DNA of 23,886 nt from Bacillota bacterium (GTDB lineage: Bacteria; Bacillota; Clostridia; Peptostreptococcales; Anaerovoracaceae), in contig JAEENW010000140.1 of the NCBI GenBank assembly GCA_016283945.1, positions 1-23,886 of the forward strand. The letters are read 5' to 3'. The notes beneath the pieces are model-generated. The model made no database searches. It was not told the origin of the DNA and was given only the letters and a program-made list of their open reading frames with translations. Position numbers and translations under genes: made by a program. Positions within the stretch are counted from its first letter, which is position 1. Every line of letters starts with the position of its first letter. Shown here piece after piece: positions 1 through 8,048 of the stretch.

Positions 1-979
1 CGAGCCTTACGTTCTGGCCCTCCTTGCCGATGGCGAGCGACAGCTGATAATCGGGGACGACCACGGTGGCGGACCTTCCGGCCTCGTCGACGACGACCAT
101 CTCGACCCTAGCGGGCGAGAGGGACGCCGCGATCATCCTCGCGGGATTCTCGGACCAGTTGATGATGTCGATCTTCTCTCCGCCGAGCTCGTCGACGACG
201 GCCTGGACTCTGGCGCCTCTGGTTCCTACGCAGGAGCCGACGGGGTCGACGTTCTCGTCGTAGGTGCAGACGGCGATCTTGGACCTGGAGCCGGCCTCGC
301 GGGAGATGCTCTTGATCTCGACGGTGCCCTCCTGGATCTCGGGGACCTCGAGCTCAAAGAGCCTCTTTACGAGCCCCGGATGGGTGCGGCTGAGGAAGAC
401 CTGCGGTCCCTTGTTGGCGTTCTTGACGTCCATGACGAAGACCTTGACCCTCTCGCCGACGCGGTATCTCTCGCCGGGGATCTGCTCGCCCGCGGAGAGT
501 ATGCCCTCGGCCCTGCCGATGTTCATGAACACGGTGCTGCCGGAGAGCCTCGCTACGGTGCCGGTGACGACCTCGCCCTGCCTGTCGGCGTAGTCGTCGT
601 AGATCATCTTTCTCTCGGCCTCCCTGATGCGCTGCACCACGACCTGCTTGGCGGTCTGGGCGGCGATCCTTCCGAAATCTCTCGGGGTGACCTGGTACTC
701 GATGACGTCGCCGATCTCGTAAGCCGGGTCGATCTCCTGAGCCTCCTCGAGGCTGGCCTGGGAGAACGGATCCTCGACCTCCTCGACGATGTCGCGCCTC
801 ATGTAGACGTTGATGTCGCCGGTCTCGCGGTCTATGTCCACTCTCACGTTCTGAGAGGTGCCGTAATTCTTTTTATAGGCGGATACGAGCGCCGACTCGA
901 TCGCCTCGAGCAGCATGTCCTTCGACATGTGCCTTTCTCTCTCAAGAGCGTCTATCGCTTCGAGAAATTCGAGATTCAT
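1..979 (-). CDS. nusA: Transcription termination/antitermination factor NusA, 3' end cut by window edge
   Basis: NusA binds RNA polymerase and nascent RNA and modulates pausing, termination and antitermination. The visible part is 326 complete codons. It starts at the ATG at 979-977, behind an AAGGAGG ribosome site that lies just past the rimP stop. The N-terminal polymerase-binding domain (MNLEFLEAIDAL) covers about residues 1-130. An S1 domain follows with GEVVTGTVARLSGSTVFMN. Two KH domains come next, with VGSCVGTRGARVQAV in the first and LSLAIGKEGQNVRL at the window edge in the second. Most NusA proteins have roughly 350-400 residues in this architecture, so only the extreme C-terminus is missing. 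It lies directly downstream of rimP, the standard order. The assignment is secure. Confidence 0.97.
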   Translation of the reverse strand, partial: MNLEFLEAIDALERERHMSKDMLLEAIESALVSAYKKNYGTSQNVRVDIDRETGDINVYMRRDIVEEVEDPFSQASLEEAQEIDPAYEIGDVIEYQVTPRDFGRIAAQTAKQVVVQRIREAERKMIYDDYADRQGEVVTGTVARLSGSTVFMNIGRAEGILSAGEQIPGERYRVGERVKVFVMDVKNANKGPQVFLSRTHPGLVKRLFELEVPEIQEGTVEIKSISREAGSRSKIAVCTYDENVDPVGSCVGTRGARVQAVVDELGGEKIDIINWSENPARMIAASLSPARVEMVVVDEAGRSATVVVPDYQLSLAIGKEGQNVRL

Positions 980-993
980 TTTAGCTGTCCTCC

Positions 994-1470
994 TTAAAAT
1001 ACGACGGCGAGCCTTACCGCCGCGACCTTCGCGAGCGGAAGCGATATCTCGCCCTTGCCGGACAGGATCCTGAGCTCCTCCCCGGTCCTTTCGATGAGCT
1101 CGCCGCTCAGAAGTCTGCTGCCTCCGACGGCCTCGTAGAGGCTCACGTCCACGAGCTCGCCCTTGAATCTTTCGAAATCCTTATCGGATATGAGGGGCCT
1201 GTCGAGCCCGGGGGAGCTGACCTCCAGCACATAGTTCTGGGAGATCGGGTCCGCCTCGTCGAGCTTCTCCGACAGGAAGCGGCTTATGGCCTCGCAGTCG
1301 TCGGTGCCCATGGAGACGTATTCCCCGTCCTCGAGCTTGTCGACGTACACCCTGAGATACCAGCTGCTGCCCTCCTTGACGAACTCGCTCCTCGAGAGCT
1401 CGTATCCGTTCTTTTCGCCGTATTCAGCCATCCACTCGGCTACGCGGTCTGTGACTTTTCTGTTAGCCAT
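994..1470 (-). CDS. rimP: Ribosome maturation factor RimP
   Basis: RimP is a cytoplasmic factor needed for maturation of the 30S subunit. The 158-residue product has normal length. It shows the family signature YVLEVSSPGLDRPL in the first domain (about residues 80-95), followed by the SH3-like C-terminal domain (KGELVDVSLYEA onward). The ATG at 1470 has a GAGG site seven bases upstream. It is the first gene of the rimP-nusA unit, with 14 bases between its stop and the nusA ATG. A 12-bp hairpin and a probable promoter lie upstream (see the separate entries). The assignment is secure from the signature and from synteny with nusA. Confidence 0.96.
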   Translation of the reverse strand: MANRKVTDRVAEWMAEYGEKNGYELSRSEFVKEGSSWYLRVYVDKLEDGEYVSMGTDDCEAISRFLSEKLDEADPISQNYVLEVSSPGLDRPLISDKDFERFKGELVDVSLYEAVGGSRLLSGELIERTGEELRILSGKGEISLPLAKVAAVRLAVVF

Positions 1471-1486
1471 TCAAGGTCCTCATAAA

Positions 1487-1515
1487 TTAAGAGTGGACCG
1501 CCTGTCCACTCTTAA
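1487..1515 (-). promoter_or_regulatory. 12-bp leader hairpin upstream of rimP-nusA
   Basis: A perfect inverted repeat has arms at 1487-1498 and 1504-1513 plus two further pairs to 1515, around the five-base loop 1499-1503. On the minus strand it lies between the probable promoter and the rimP ribosome site. Only three T residues follow it on the minus strand, so it is a poor intrinsic terminator. It could be a weak terminator for the upstream transporter transcript, an attenuator in the rimP-nusA leader, or an RNA-stability element. The sequence alone does not separate these. Confidence 0.6.
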
Positions 1516-1532
1516 AAATAACGTATACGCTG

Positions 1533-1564
1533 ATTATATTAGCAAAGAACCCGCGGCATTGCAA
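1533..1564 (-). promoter_or_regulatory. Probable promoter of rimP-nusA
   Basis: On the minus strand TTGCAA (1564-1559) is followed after 17 bases by TAATAT (1541-1536), which is preceded by TG as in an extended -10 element. An overlapping perfect TATAAT at 1538-1533 would leave a 20-base spacer. The site sits in an AT-rich gap between the upstream transporter stop and the leader hairpin, which is where a promoter would be expected. Confidence 0.45.
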
Positions 1565-1570
1565 GCCTTT

Positions 1571-2758
1571 TTAGAAAAATACGGAGAGCACTAAGCTGCC
1601 GACGAACATGGAAGTGATCGTGACGGTCACGAAGCCCGCGACGAGCATCTTGGGCATCAGCACGTTGTAGAGCGCCCTGCGGCTCCTGGCGTCGGGAGCC
1701 ATGGCGTCGCAGACGTCGTCCGTGAGTATCATGGTGTTGGGGAAGCCGAAGGTGCAGGTCAGGCCGAGCGCTATCGCGAGCCCCGGAGGCATGTTCAGGA
1801 ACCTGGAGGCGAGCAGCCCGCCGGCCGCGGTAGCCGCCATTCCGAGCACCATTACCACGCAGATCGGGACGAGGTAGCTCAGGAACATCTGCGGGGTGAT
1901 CCCGACGTAGTTTCCGAGCAGCACGCAGGCCGCGAGGAAGGTTATGATGCCGCTGGACTCTATGCGTCCGAGGGTCCCCTTCTTGAGGAAGCCCGTCTCG
2001 ACGGCGATCCAGCCGAGGATTATGGACATGACGAAGGCGTGCACGCTTCCGCCGGTGAGGCCGGAGATGAAGGCGGCCGCCGAGGACAGCAGGCCCACCT
2101 TGAAGAGCACGAGCGGGATGCGGTCGTACTTTTCAGGGATCTCGAGCGGCTTTCTGGCGCGGGCTGCGACCGCAGCCTCGGCCTTCGCGGCCTCCTCTCC
2201 CTCCGCCCACTCGTCGATGTTCTTCTGATCGGAGAGGAAGCCTCTGGCAAAGCGCCTGAGGAAGTAGGAGCATACGGGCTGGCCGAAGAAGCCCTGGGCG
2301 GTGCCGAGTATCGTGAAGAAACCCACGACCTCGACCATGCCTCTGGGCTTGAGCGCGGAGGTCATCATCAGTATGACCGCGCTTCCGCCGGCGTAGACCG
2401 CGGAACCGACGTAGGCGAAGTCTCCGCGTATCACGAGCGGGGCTATGAGGCATATCGCCGCGGTGGACAGTGCCACGCAGCAGAGGCAGGCGATGATGGT
2501 CTTGATCTGGCGCTTGAGCTCGGGCGTGTCTATCGTGGTGCCGAGCATGGTGATCATCAGCGTGACCGCCATCATGCCGAAGCCGCCTATGGTCGAGGCG
2601 CTGAAGGTCTCCTCGGGGATGATCCCGAGCCACAGGCCTCCCAGTATCATAAAGCTCCTGGCTACGGCCGAGGGGAGCTTGGCCTTGGTGAGCTGGGCGA
2701 TCAGGTCGCCGGCTGCGTAGATGAAGAGGACTATGGTAAGAGCGTATATGGCTGTCAT
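1571..2758 (-). CDS. Multi-pass membrane transporter of unassigned family, paired with the M20 amidohydrolase
   Basis: The 395-residue product is strongly hydrophobic with about ten likely membrane helices. A hydrophilic Ala/Glu/Lys-rich cytoplasmic loop at about residues 170-215 (containing EWAEGEEAAKAEA) splits two halves of similar size. A glycine-rich segment VYAGGSAVILM (about 120-130) and FGFPNTMIL in the C-terminal half resemble re-entrant or substrate-site regions of secondary transporters. The overall layout recalls GltS/2-hydroxycarboxylate-type symporters, but I do not recognise the family firmly. It starts 28 bases after the amidohydrolase stop and has an AGGAGGAAT site, so it is almost certainly in the same T-box-controlled transcript. 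I infer that it carries the substrate or product of that hydrolase. Confidence 0.75.
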   Translation of the reverse strand: MTAIYALTIVLFIYAAGDLIAQLTKAKLPSAVARSFMILGGLWLGIIPEETFSASTIGGFGMMAVTLMITMLGTTIDTPELKRQIKTIIACLCCVALSTAAICLIAPLVIRGDFAYVGSAVYAGGSAVILMMTSALKPRGMVEVVGFFTILGTAQGFFGQPVCSYFLRRFARGFLSDQKNIDEWAEGEEAAKAEAAVAARARKPLEIPEKYDRIPLVLFKVGLLSSAAAFISGLTGGSVHAFVMSIILGWIAVETGFLKKGTLGRIESSGIITFLAACVLLGNYVGITPQMFLSYLVPICVVMVLGMAATAAGGLLASRFLNMPPGLAIALGLTCTFGFPNTMILTDDVCDAMAPDARSRRALYNVLMPKMLVAGFVTVTITSMFVGSLVLSVFF

Positions 2759-2786
2759 TTCTAATTCCTCCTTCTGCGGTCAAACG

Positions 2787-3989
2787 CTAAGCGAGATGCT
2801 CTTCGAGATACCTGGCGGCGCAGTTTGCGTAGACCGCGGCTCCGAGCGGCAGTACCCTCTCGTCGAAGATGATGTGCGGATTGTGGTGAGTCACTCCCTC
2901 GCCCGCGATGGAGCCCGCTCCTATGTGCAGGTACACGCTGGGCACCCTCTCGGCTACCGCGGTGAAGTCCTCGGTGCCTCCGAACTTGAAGAGCTCGCGC
3001 ACCTTCTCCTCTCCCACGACCTCGGCGGCGTAACCGGGGACGCAGTCGCACATCGACGCCTCGTTGAACATTGGAGGCTGGCCGTAGACGTATTCGGTCT
3101 CGGCGCTGCCCCTGAACGCGGCTGCCAGGCCCTCGGAGATCTCCCTGATCCTCTGCTTGAGGAAGCTCCTGCGCTCGGCGCTTGCGGCTCTCACTGATAT
3201 CTCGAGCACGCAGGTTCCGGCCTGGGTGTTGCAGCTGTCGCCGCCGTAGATCTTTCCGACCAGCACGACGGAGCGCTCGGCGTTGGAGACCTCCCTCGAG
3301 ATCAGCTCCTCGAGACCGGTCACGATGTGCGCCGCGATGTTTATGGCGTCGACCCCGTTCTCGGGGGTGCTTCCGTGGGACTGCTTGCCGTAAACGGTCA
3401 CCTTTACGAAGTCTCCGGAGAAGGTCGAGTAATCCCTCTTGAAGGTCACGAGGCCGAGCTCCGAGGTCTCGCCTCCGGAGCTGACGTGCATGCCTATGGC
3501 CGCGTCGACCGCCGGCGCCTCGAGCAGGCCGTGGGCGATCATGTCGCTCGCTCCTCCGAGCACCTCCTCGCCGGGCTGGAACATCAGCTTGACCCTGCCC
3601 TTGAGCTCGGACTCATGGGCCTTGAGCAGCTTGGCTGCTCCGAGCAGCATGGCCGCGTGAAGGTCGTGCCCGCAGGAATGGCAGTTGCCGTTCACCGCGG
3701 CGTAGGGAAGCCCGGTGGCCTCCGCCATGGGAAGTGCGTCTGTGTCCGCCCTGAGGAGCAGGACCTTTCCGCCCGGCTCGCCGCCCTCGTCCGGGCCCTT
3801 GCCTATAATGGCGACGACGCCGTTCTCGCCGCAGCGGGACGGCTCGATCCCGAAGCTCCTTAGCTTCTCCTCGATGAAGGCCGCGGTCTTGGGCGTATCC
3901 AGCCCGAGCTCCGCGTAACCGTGCACCGTCCTGCGGAATCCTACGATCTCGTCGAACATGGCCTCTGCTTCTCTTCTGTAATCTGTCAT
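2787..3989 (-). CDS. M20D-family metallo-amidohydrolase (HipO / IAA-amino-acid hydrolase type)
   Basis: This enzyme is predicted to hydrolyse an N-acyl amino acid or similar amide in the cytoplasm using a dinuclear metal site. The 400-residue length is typical. Visible features are ADTDALPM (about 81-88), the metal-binding cluster CHSCGHDLHAA (103-113) with Cys106, His108 and His111, the catalytic glutamates in FQPGEEVLGG (about 137-146), the ligand His168, and the C-terminal THHNPHI (about 367-373). The dimerisation lid domain spans roughly 190-300. The ATG at 3989 is chosen because AGGAGG (4001-3996) is six bases away; the adjacent ATG at 3992 is too close. The long upstream extension of the open frame runs through the T-box leader and is not coding. 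The specific substrate is unknown; the Trp-type T-box suggests release of an amino acid, possibly tryptophan. Confidence 0.88.
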   Translation of the reverse strand: MTDYRREAEAMFDEIVGFRRTVHGYAELGLDTPKTAAFIEEKLRSFGIEPSRCGENGVVAIIGKGPDEGGEPGGKVLLLRADTDALPMAEATGLPYAAVNGNCHSCGHDLHAAMLLGAAKLLKAHESELKGRVKLMFQPGEEVLGGASDMIAHGLLEAPAVDAAIGMHVSSGGETSELGLVTFKRDYSTFSGDFVKVTVYGKQSHGSTPENGVDAINIAAHIVTGLEELISREVSNAERSVVLVGKIYGGDSCNTQAGTCVLEISVRAASAERRSFLKQRIREISEGLAAAFRGSAETEYVYGQPPMFNEASMCDCVPGYAAEVVGEEKVRELFKFGGTEDFTAVAERVPSVYLHIGAGSIAGEGVTHHNPHIIFDERVLPLGAAVYANCAARYLEEHLA

Positions 3990-4093
3990 CATGATCCTCC
4001 TTAGATCAGTCCCGGGAACCTTAGCTCTTGATGGAGAGCGCCTTCGCCCTCGCGGGATCCGGCGCCGCCGGGAGCGGAGGATCCTTCCCGGAA

Positions 4094-4380
4094 TAAAAAG
4101 ATCCTGCCCCAGCATTCACTGGGACAGGAGTAAAACTCTTGCGGTACCACCCAATTTGACCCGCGGTCTCCCGCGCGGCCCTCTCATCAGCCGTCCATCA
4201 ACGGCCGCTCCACTGGTAACGGGCGGAGCTCCCCGTCAGACATTACTCGGCTCCGGCTGCCCGGAATTCCTTTCTCTCTGCCCTCACGAGTCCATTCGGT
4301 CTGCCCTGCCCTCCGCGCTCCCACCGTCCGCGGCTCTCTCCTAAGGCCCGAAACAAACTTACTACTCTCGATCATCGGTT
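4094..4380 (-). promoter_or_regulatory. T-box riboswitch leader, apparent Trp (TGG) specifier
   Basis: The gene-free stretch 3990-4508 is mostly this leader. On the minus strand CGAG (4370-4367) is followed by the AGTA motif (4366-4363). The distal Stem I arm has CCGCG/CGCGG around a GGTGG loop (near 4333-4311). The 3' side then reads CCGAA-TGG-A-CTCG, with TGG at 4294-4292; CTCG (4290-4287) pairs with the 5' CGAG, which places TGG in the specifier loop. The canonical T-box GGGTGGTACCGC is at 4152-4141. It is followed by a terminator stem (4128-4119 with 4112-4103) and five T residues (4099-4095). Uncharged tRNA-Trp would favour antitermination. The T-box identity is very strong. The codon call rests on manual folding. 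Confidence 0.95.
4095..4128 (-). terminator. Conditional terminator of the T-box leader
   Basis: Arms CCTGTCCCAG (4128-4119) and CTGGGGCAGG (4112-4103) pair over ten positions with one G-U. The six-base loop TGAATG lies between them and the T run is at 4099-4095. In T-box leaders this stem competes with the antiterminator that contains the GGGTGG element just upstream. Confidence 0.9.
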
Positions 4381-4402
4381 TGTGTGTATTAAATTGTATT
4401 TG

Positions 4403-4430
4403 ATGATACTCCGATTTTGGAGATTGTCAA
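4403..4430 (-). promoter_or_regulatory. Promoter of the T-box / amidohydrolase / transporter unit
   Basis: A perfect TTGACA (4430-4425) and TATCAT (4408-4403) are separated by 16 bases on the minus strand, in an AT-rich patch immediately before the first Stem I bases. Transcription would begin near 4396, just ahead of the T-box. Confidence 0.75.
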
Positions 4431-4508
4431 CATGCCCCGGAGCGATAATCTATTCGATATGGTTATAAATGGAGCTTTGACCGCGGTCCGTCTTTGGCTA
4501 TGGCCGGC

Positions 4509-6953
4509 CTATATGCCGCTCCTGACGGGGCTGAAGACGAAGGCTCCGTCCCCGAACGCGGACAGCGGGATCTCGAACACGAGCTGCGCTTCCCTAACGT
4601 AGGAGCGGTTCCTCCTGGAGATCCTGAGCGGAGCGGACGAGAAGAGCATGCTGTCAGAGCTGAAGCGGAAGCTGAGGTCCTGCGCGATATCGGCCGCTGT
4701 CTCGCCGTCCACGAGGTACTCGAGAGACTCGAGCTCGTCCTTCAGGGCTTTCTCTACCGCCTCCTCGATCACGGGCATGCAGTCCGCGCCCTCTCTGAAG
4801 ACTCCGGAGAGCCCGACGGGCTCCAGGTCCTGTCCGTAGAGCGAGTAGACGAGCCTCTCAGCCGGATCTATCTCCGGCAGATCGGTCTTCACGTCCAGAT
4901 CAACAGCGTAGTAAGGCCCTACGCAGCTGAAGCGGGCCAGGGCGAACACGTCCAGCGAGTCCCCGGGCGCCTCGCTGTCCCCGACGTACTGCTCGTAGTA
5001 CGAGGGCAGCGGCATGTAGCCGAGGACCTCCTCCTTGACCCTCGCTATGAGCTTCCTCGGGAAGCTCTTCGGGTACAGGTAGACGGACTTCATGCTGATG
5101 GCCCCGGACTCCCCGCCGTAATGGTCGATGAGCTCGCAGGCGCTCTCGCAGCCGTTCCTGAGCGGGAGCAGCGCGGCGCTGCCGGCGCCGTCAGCGTAGA
5201 TCGCAGGGTCGATGTCCCTGCCGCAGATTATCCCTCCGTCGAAGAGGTCGTAGCCTATGGTGACGACGAGCGGCCCCCAGGACGAGCCCGACCTGAGGTC
5301 GAAGCTGCCGTCCCTCCAGTCGAATATGAGGTTCAGTCCCTCGCTGCTGAGATAGAAGTCCTGATCCGCCCTGATGCCGCCGTACGGGGAGACGAGCCTG
5401 ACGGGAGCCTCCGGATCCGCGGACCCGAGCGCCTCGCGCCTGATCGCCTTCCTTACCTCCCCGTCGATGACGGAGGCGTAGTCGAAGCCCACGCCGAAGA
5501 GATCCGCGAGCCTGAGCTCCGCGCCGTTCCTCAGATCGACGGTGAGCCCGCTCACGCGCCTGACGGAGACATCGCCCTCATCGAACTCGTCGAGGCTCTC
5601 GATCCTGACCGAGGCGATGTCGCCGGCGTTCCAGAGAAGCTCCATGGACGAGCTCCTGTCGTAGCTGTGGGAGAAGAGCTCCCCGGCGTCCGGGATCCCG
5701 CGGTAAGGCGGAAGCTCCTGAGAATCGTAGATGGCGTCTGATATAGCCTCGAGGCGGCCGTTCAGGGAATCCTGTATCGCCTGATCGGCGAGTCCGCTCA
5801 CGCTGAGGTAGGTGTTCTTTGAAGTCTTCTTTCCGCCGCGGTACTCGGTCTCGAAGGCAGCAGCCCCGGCCGACGCCCTCGTGAAGGCATAGGAAGGCCC
5901 GGCTGAGTTGGAAGAGCCGGGAAGCTGCGGCGCGGCGGGAGTCTGGGCAGCCTCGCTCTGAGGATCTCCTCCCGCGTCCTGCCCCGCGGCTTCAGCGCCG
6001 GCAGCCTCAGCGGCTTCGGCGGATCCTGCCGCGTTGAGGGGCACGTATCCCGCCTCGTCTATGAGGGACTGCACGAAGTCGCTCCTCATGTAGGCGGTGA
6101 GCAGCGACGAGCCCGTGAAGCCGGCCTCGCCGGAGCGGTAGACCAGATAATAGCTGAAGCTCAGGGGATAGGCGCCTGAGGCGACGGCGCGCTCCGAGGG
6201 ATATACTCCCTCCACGCTCAGCGCGCGGCTGTCGGGCCACTCGCCCTCTGAGAGGAAGAGCCCCGCGTAGGCGAGCTGGTCGGGCGAGGCGTCGTAGGAG
6301 GCGAGCCTGCTACCAACTCCGCTCTCATCGCTGTAGACCGGGGAGAGAGCGCCCTCCGCGCTCTTCGAGCCTCCGAGCAGTATGTCCTCGAGTATCTCCC
6401 GGAACTCGGAGCCCTCGCTCCTCTGAATGAGCCTTATGCTGACGTCGGCTCCGCCGGCGTCCTTCCAGTTGCTTATATCCCCGTTGAAGATGCCCGAAGC
6501 CTGCTCCAGGCTTACGTCGGAGACCATGTTCGACGAGCTGACGAGCAGCACGACAGCGTCTCTGGCGAGCTCGATGAACTCGGTGCCCGGACCGCTCTCT
6601 GCCATGAGAGAGGCGAGCCTTCCGGGAGCCGCGGCTATGAGAGCGGCGTCGATCGAGCCCTCGGAGAGCTCAGACATCGCCGCCCGGGTTCCCTTGAACG
6701 ACACGCCAAGACCGGCCGCCCCGCCCTCGAGGCTGCCGTAGAACGCGTCCGCCAGGGCCTCAGCCGAGACGGAGCCGTCTATGACAGGTATCTGCGCGTC
6801 GTATGATAGGTGCGGCTCAGCCGCCTGCTCCTCTCCGGAGTCCTCTTCCTTCTCCACGGCGGGAGCGGGAGCCTCTCCGCAGGCCGCGAGAGCCCCTATG
6901 ACTATCACGGCGACGAGCGCGCAGGCGATGAGCTTTCTGATGCCTCTACTCAT
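4509..6953 (-). CDS. Lipoprotein: PstS-like binding domain fused to two RsiV/DUF3298-like modules
   Basis: The 814-residue product has a lipoprotein signal peptide with lipobox LAAC, so Cys25 would be the lipidated residue. Residues ~50-305 resemble a PstS-type phosphate-binding fold: DVSLEQASGIFNGDISNWKD (146-165) matches the family's hinge segment and AYPLSFSYYLVY (261-272) its late motif. An Ala/Glu/Gln/Pro-rich linker follows (~308-350). Residues ~365-575 form a DUF3298/RsiV-like extracellular module (TVDLRNGAELRLADLFGVG). Residues ~620-805 look like a second, diverged copy (LVYSLYGQDLEPVGLSGVF then VIEEAVEKAL). It starts three bases after the ispG stop and so may be translated from the end of the isoprenoid operon. 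No permease or ATPase gene is adjacent, so ligand sensing or envelope stress signalling is as plausible as transport. Function is unproven. Confidence 0.8.
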   Translation of the reverse strand: MSRGIRKLIACALVAVIVIGALAACGEAPAPAVEKEEDSGEEQAAEPHLSYDAQIPVIDGSVSAEALADAFYGSLEGGAAGLGVSFKGTRAAMSELSEGSIDAALIAAAPGRLASLMAESGPGTEFIELARDAVVLLVSSSNMVSDVSLEQASGIFNGDISNWKDAGGADVSIRLIQRSEGSEFREILEDILLGGSKSAEGALSPVYSDESGVGSRLASYDASPDQLAYAGLFLSEGEWPDSRALSVEGVYPSERAVASGAYPLSFSYYLVYRSGEAGFTGSSLLTAYMRSDFVQSLIDEAGYVPLNAAGSAEAAEAAGAEAAGQDAGGDPQSEAAQTPAAPQLPGSSNSAGPSYAFTRASAGAAAFETEYRGGKKTSKNTYLSVSGLADQAIQDSLNGRLEAISDAIYDSQELPPYRGIPDAGELFSHSYDRSSSMELLWNAGDIASVRIESLDEFDEGDVSVRRVSGLTVDLRNGAELRLADLFGVGFDYASVIDGEVRKAIRREALGSADPEAPVRLVSPYGGIRADQDFYLSSEGLNLIFDWRDGSFDLRSGSSWGPLVVTIGYDLFDGGIICGRDIDPAIYADGAGSAALLPLRNGCESACELIDHYGGESGAISMKSVYLYPKSFPRKLIARVKEEVLGYMPLPSYYEQYVGDSEAPGDSLDVFALARFSCVGPYYAVDLDVKTDLPEIDPAERLVYSLYGQDLEPVGLSGVFREGADCMPVIEEAVEKALKDELESLEYLVDGETAADIAQDLSFRFSSDSMLFSSAPLRISRRNRSYVREAQLVFEIPLSAFGDGAFVFSPVRSGI

Positions 6954-6956
6954 ATT

Positions 6957-8030
6957 CTATCCTTTCAGTTCCTCCGAGATGAGCGATATCAGCCCTGAGC
7001 AGATATCCTCCTCGGGTACCTTGCGAATTATCTGTCCTTTTTTGATGAGCAGCCCGCAGCCGGTGCCGCAGGCGACTCCGAAGTCCGCCCCCGAGGCCTC
7101 GCCCGGGCCGTTTACCTCGCAGCCCATGACGGCGACCCTTATGAAGCGGCCCTTCGCCTCGAGCTCCGCGGCGAGGGGCGCGAGCTCCCTCTCTACCCTC
7201 GCGGCTATGGACGGGAGATCCACCCTGGTCCTCCCGCAGGTCGGGCAGGACACGAAGTCTATGCCGGCTCTGCGTGTGCCGGAGGCCGCGAGGACCTTCT
7301 TCGCGAGCAGGACCTCCCTGAGCGGGTCTCCGGTGAGGGAGATCCTCATGGTGTCCCCTATGCCCTCGAGCAGCAGCGCGCCGAGCGCGACGGATGACTT
7401 GAGCTCGGCCATCTCGCCCACTCCCGCCTCGGTGAGGCCTATGTGGAGCGGCAGATCGCTCTGAGCCCTGAAGAGCTTGTGAGCCTCGTGGTTCATCCTC
7501 ACGTCGGAGGACTTGAGCGAGATGACTATATCCTCGAAGCCGAAGCCGCGCGCGTAGGAGACGGCGTTAAGGGCGCTCTCGCAGAGCGCCTCGGCGCAGA
7601 CTCCGCCGTACTTCTTCAGAAGCTCCTTCTCCAGCGAGCCGGAGTTTACGCCTATGCGTATGGGTATGCCGGCGGCCTTGGCCCTCTCGAGCACAGCCCT
7701 GACCCTGTCCTCGGAGCCAATGTTTCCGGGGTTTATCCTGATCTTGTCTGCCCCTCCGTCGATCGCGGCGAGGGCCAGCCTGTAGTCGAAGTGTATGTCC
7801 GCGACCATGGGGAGCGGAGAGCGCTTCTTTATCTCGGCGAAGCCTCTGGCGGCCTCCATGTCGGGGACGGCGAGCCTTATGATCTCGCAGCCAGCCTCGG
7901 CGAGCCTGTCGATCTGGCGCAGAGTCGCCTCCGGGTCGCGGGTGTCGGTGTTGGTCATCGATTGTATCGACACGGGAGCGCCGCCTCCGATGAGGACGCT
8001 TCCGCATCTGACCTGTCTGGTCTCTTTCAT
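6957..8030 (-). CDS. ispG: 4-hydroxy-3-methylbut-2-enyl diphosphate synthase IspG (GcpE)
   Basis: IspG reductively converts methylerythritol cyclodiphosphate to HMBPP, the penultimate MEP-pathway step. It is a cytoplasmic [4Fe-4S] enzyme. The 357-residue length is normal for the bacterial two-domain form. The TIM-barrel domain shows VSIQSMTNTDT (about 20-30), ADIHFDYRLAL (77-87), KIRINPGNIG (96-105) and RIGVNSGSLE (125-134). The cluster ligands are Cys262 and Cys265 (SCPTCGRT) and Cys304 in VMGCEVNGPGE, where Glu311 is the conserved acid. The ATG at 8030 has GGAGGAG upstream. It follows the rseP-like gene after 18 bases, so the MEP genes dxr and ispG share one transcript. Confidence 0.97.
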   Translation of the reverse strand: MKETRQVRCGSVLIGGGAPVSIQSMTNTDTRDPEATLRQIDRLAEAGCEIIRLAVPDMEAARGFAEIKKRSPLPMVADIHFDYRLALAAIDGGADKIRINPGNIGSEDRVRAVLERAKAAGIPIRIGVNSGSLEKELLKKYGGVCAEALCESALNAVSYARGFGFEDIVISLKSSDVRMNHEAHKLFRAQSDLPLHIGLTEAGVGEMAELKSSVALGALLLEGIGDTMRISLTGDPLREVLLAKKVLAASGTRRAGIDFVSCPTCGRTRVDLPSIAARVERELAPLAAELEAKGRFIRVAVMGCEVNGPGEASGADFGVACGTGCGLLIKKGQIIRKVPEEDICSGLISLISEELKG

Positions 8031-8048
8031 GTCTTATCTCCTCCGCCG

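Noticed and set aside
4431..4508. Terminator after the PstS-RsiV lipoprotein
   Set aside because: Only the palindromes GACCGCGGTC and GGCCGGCC are present, with no stem of useful length followed by T residues.
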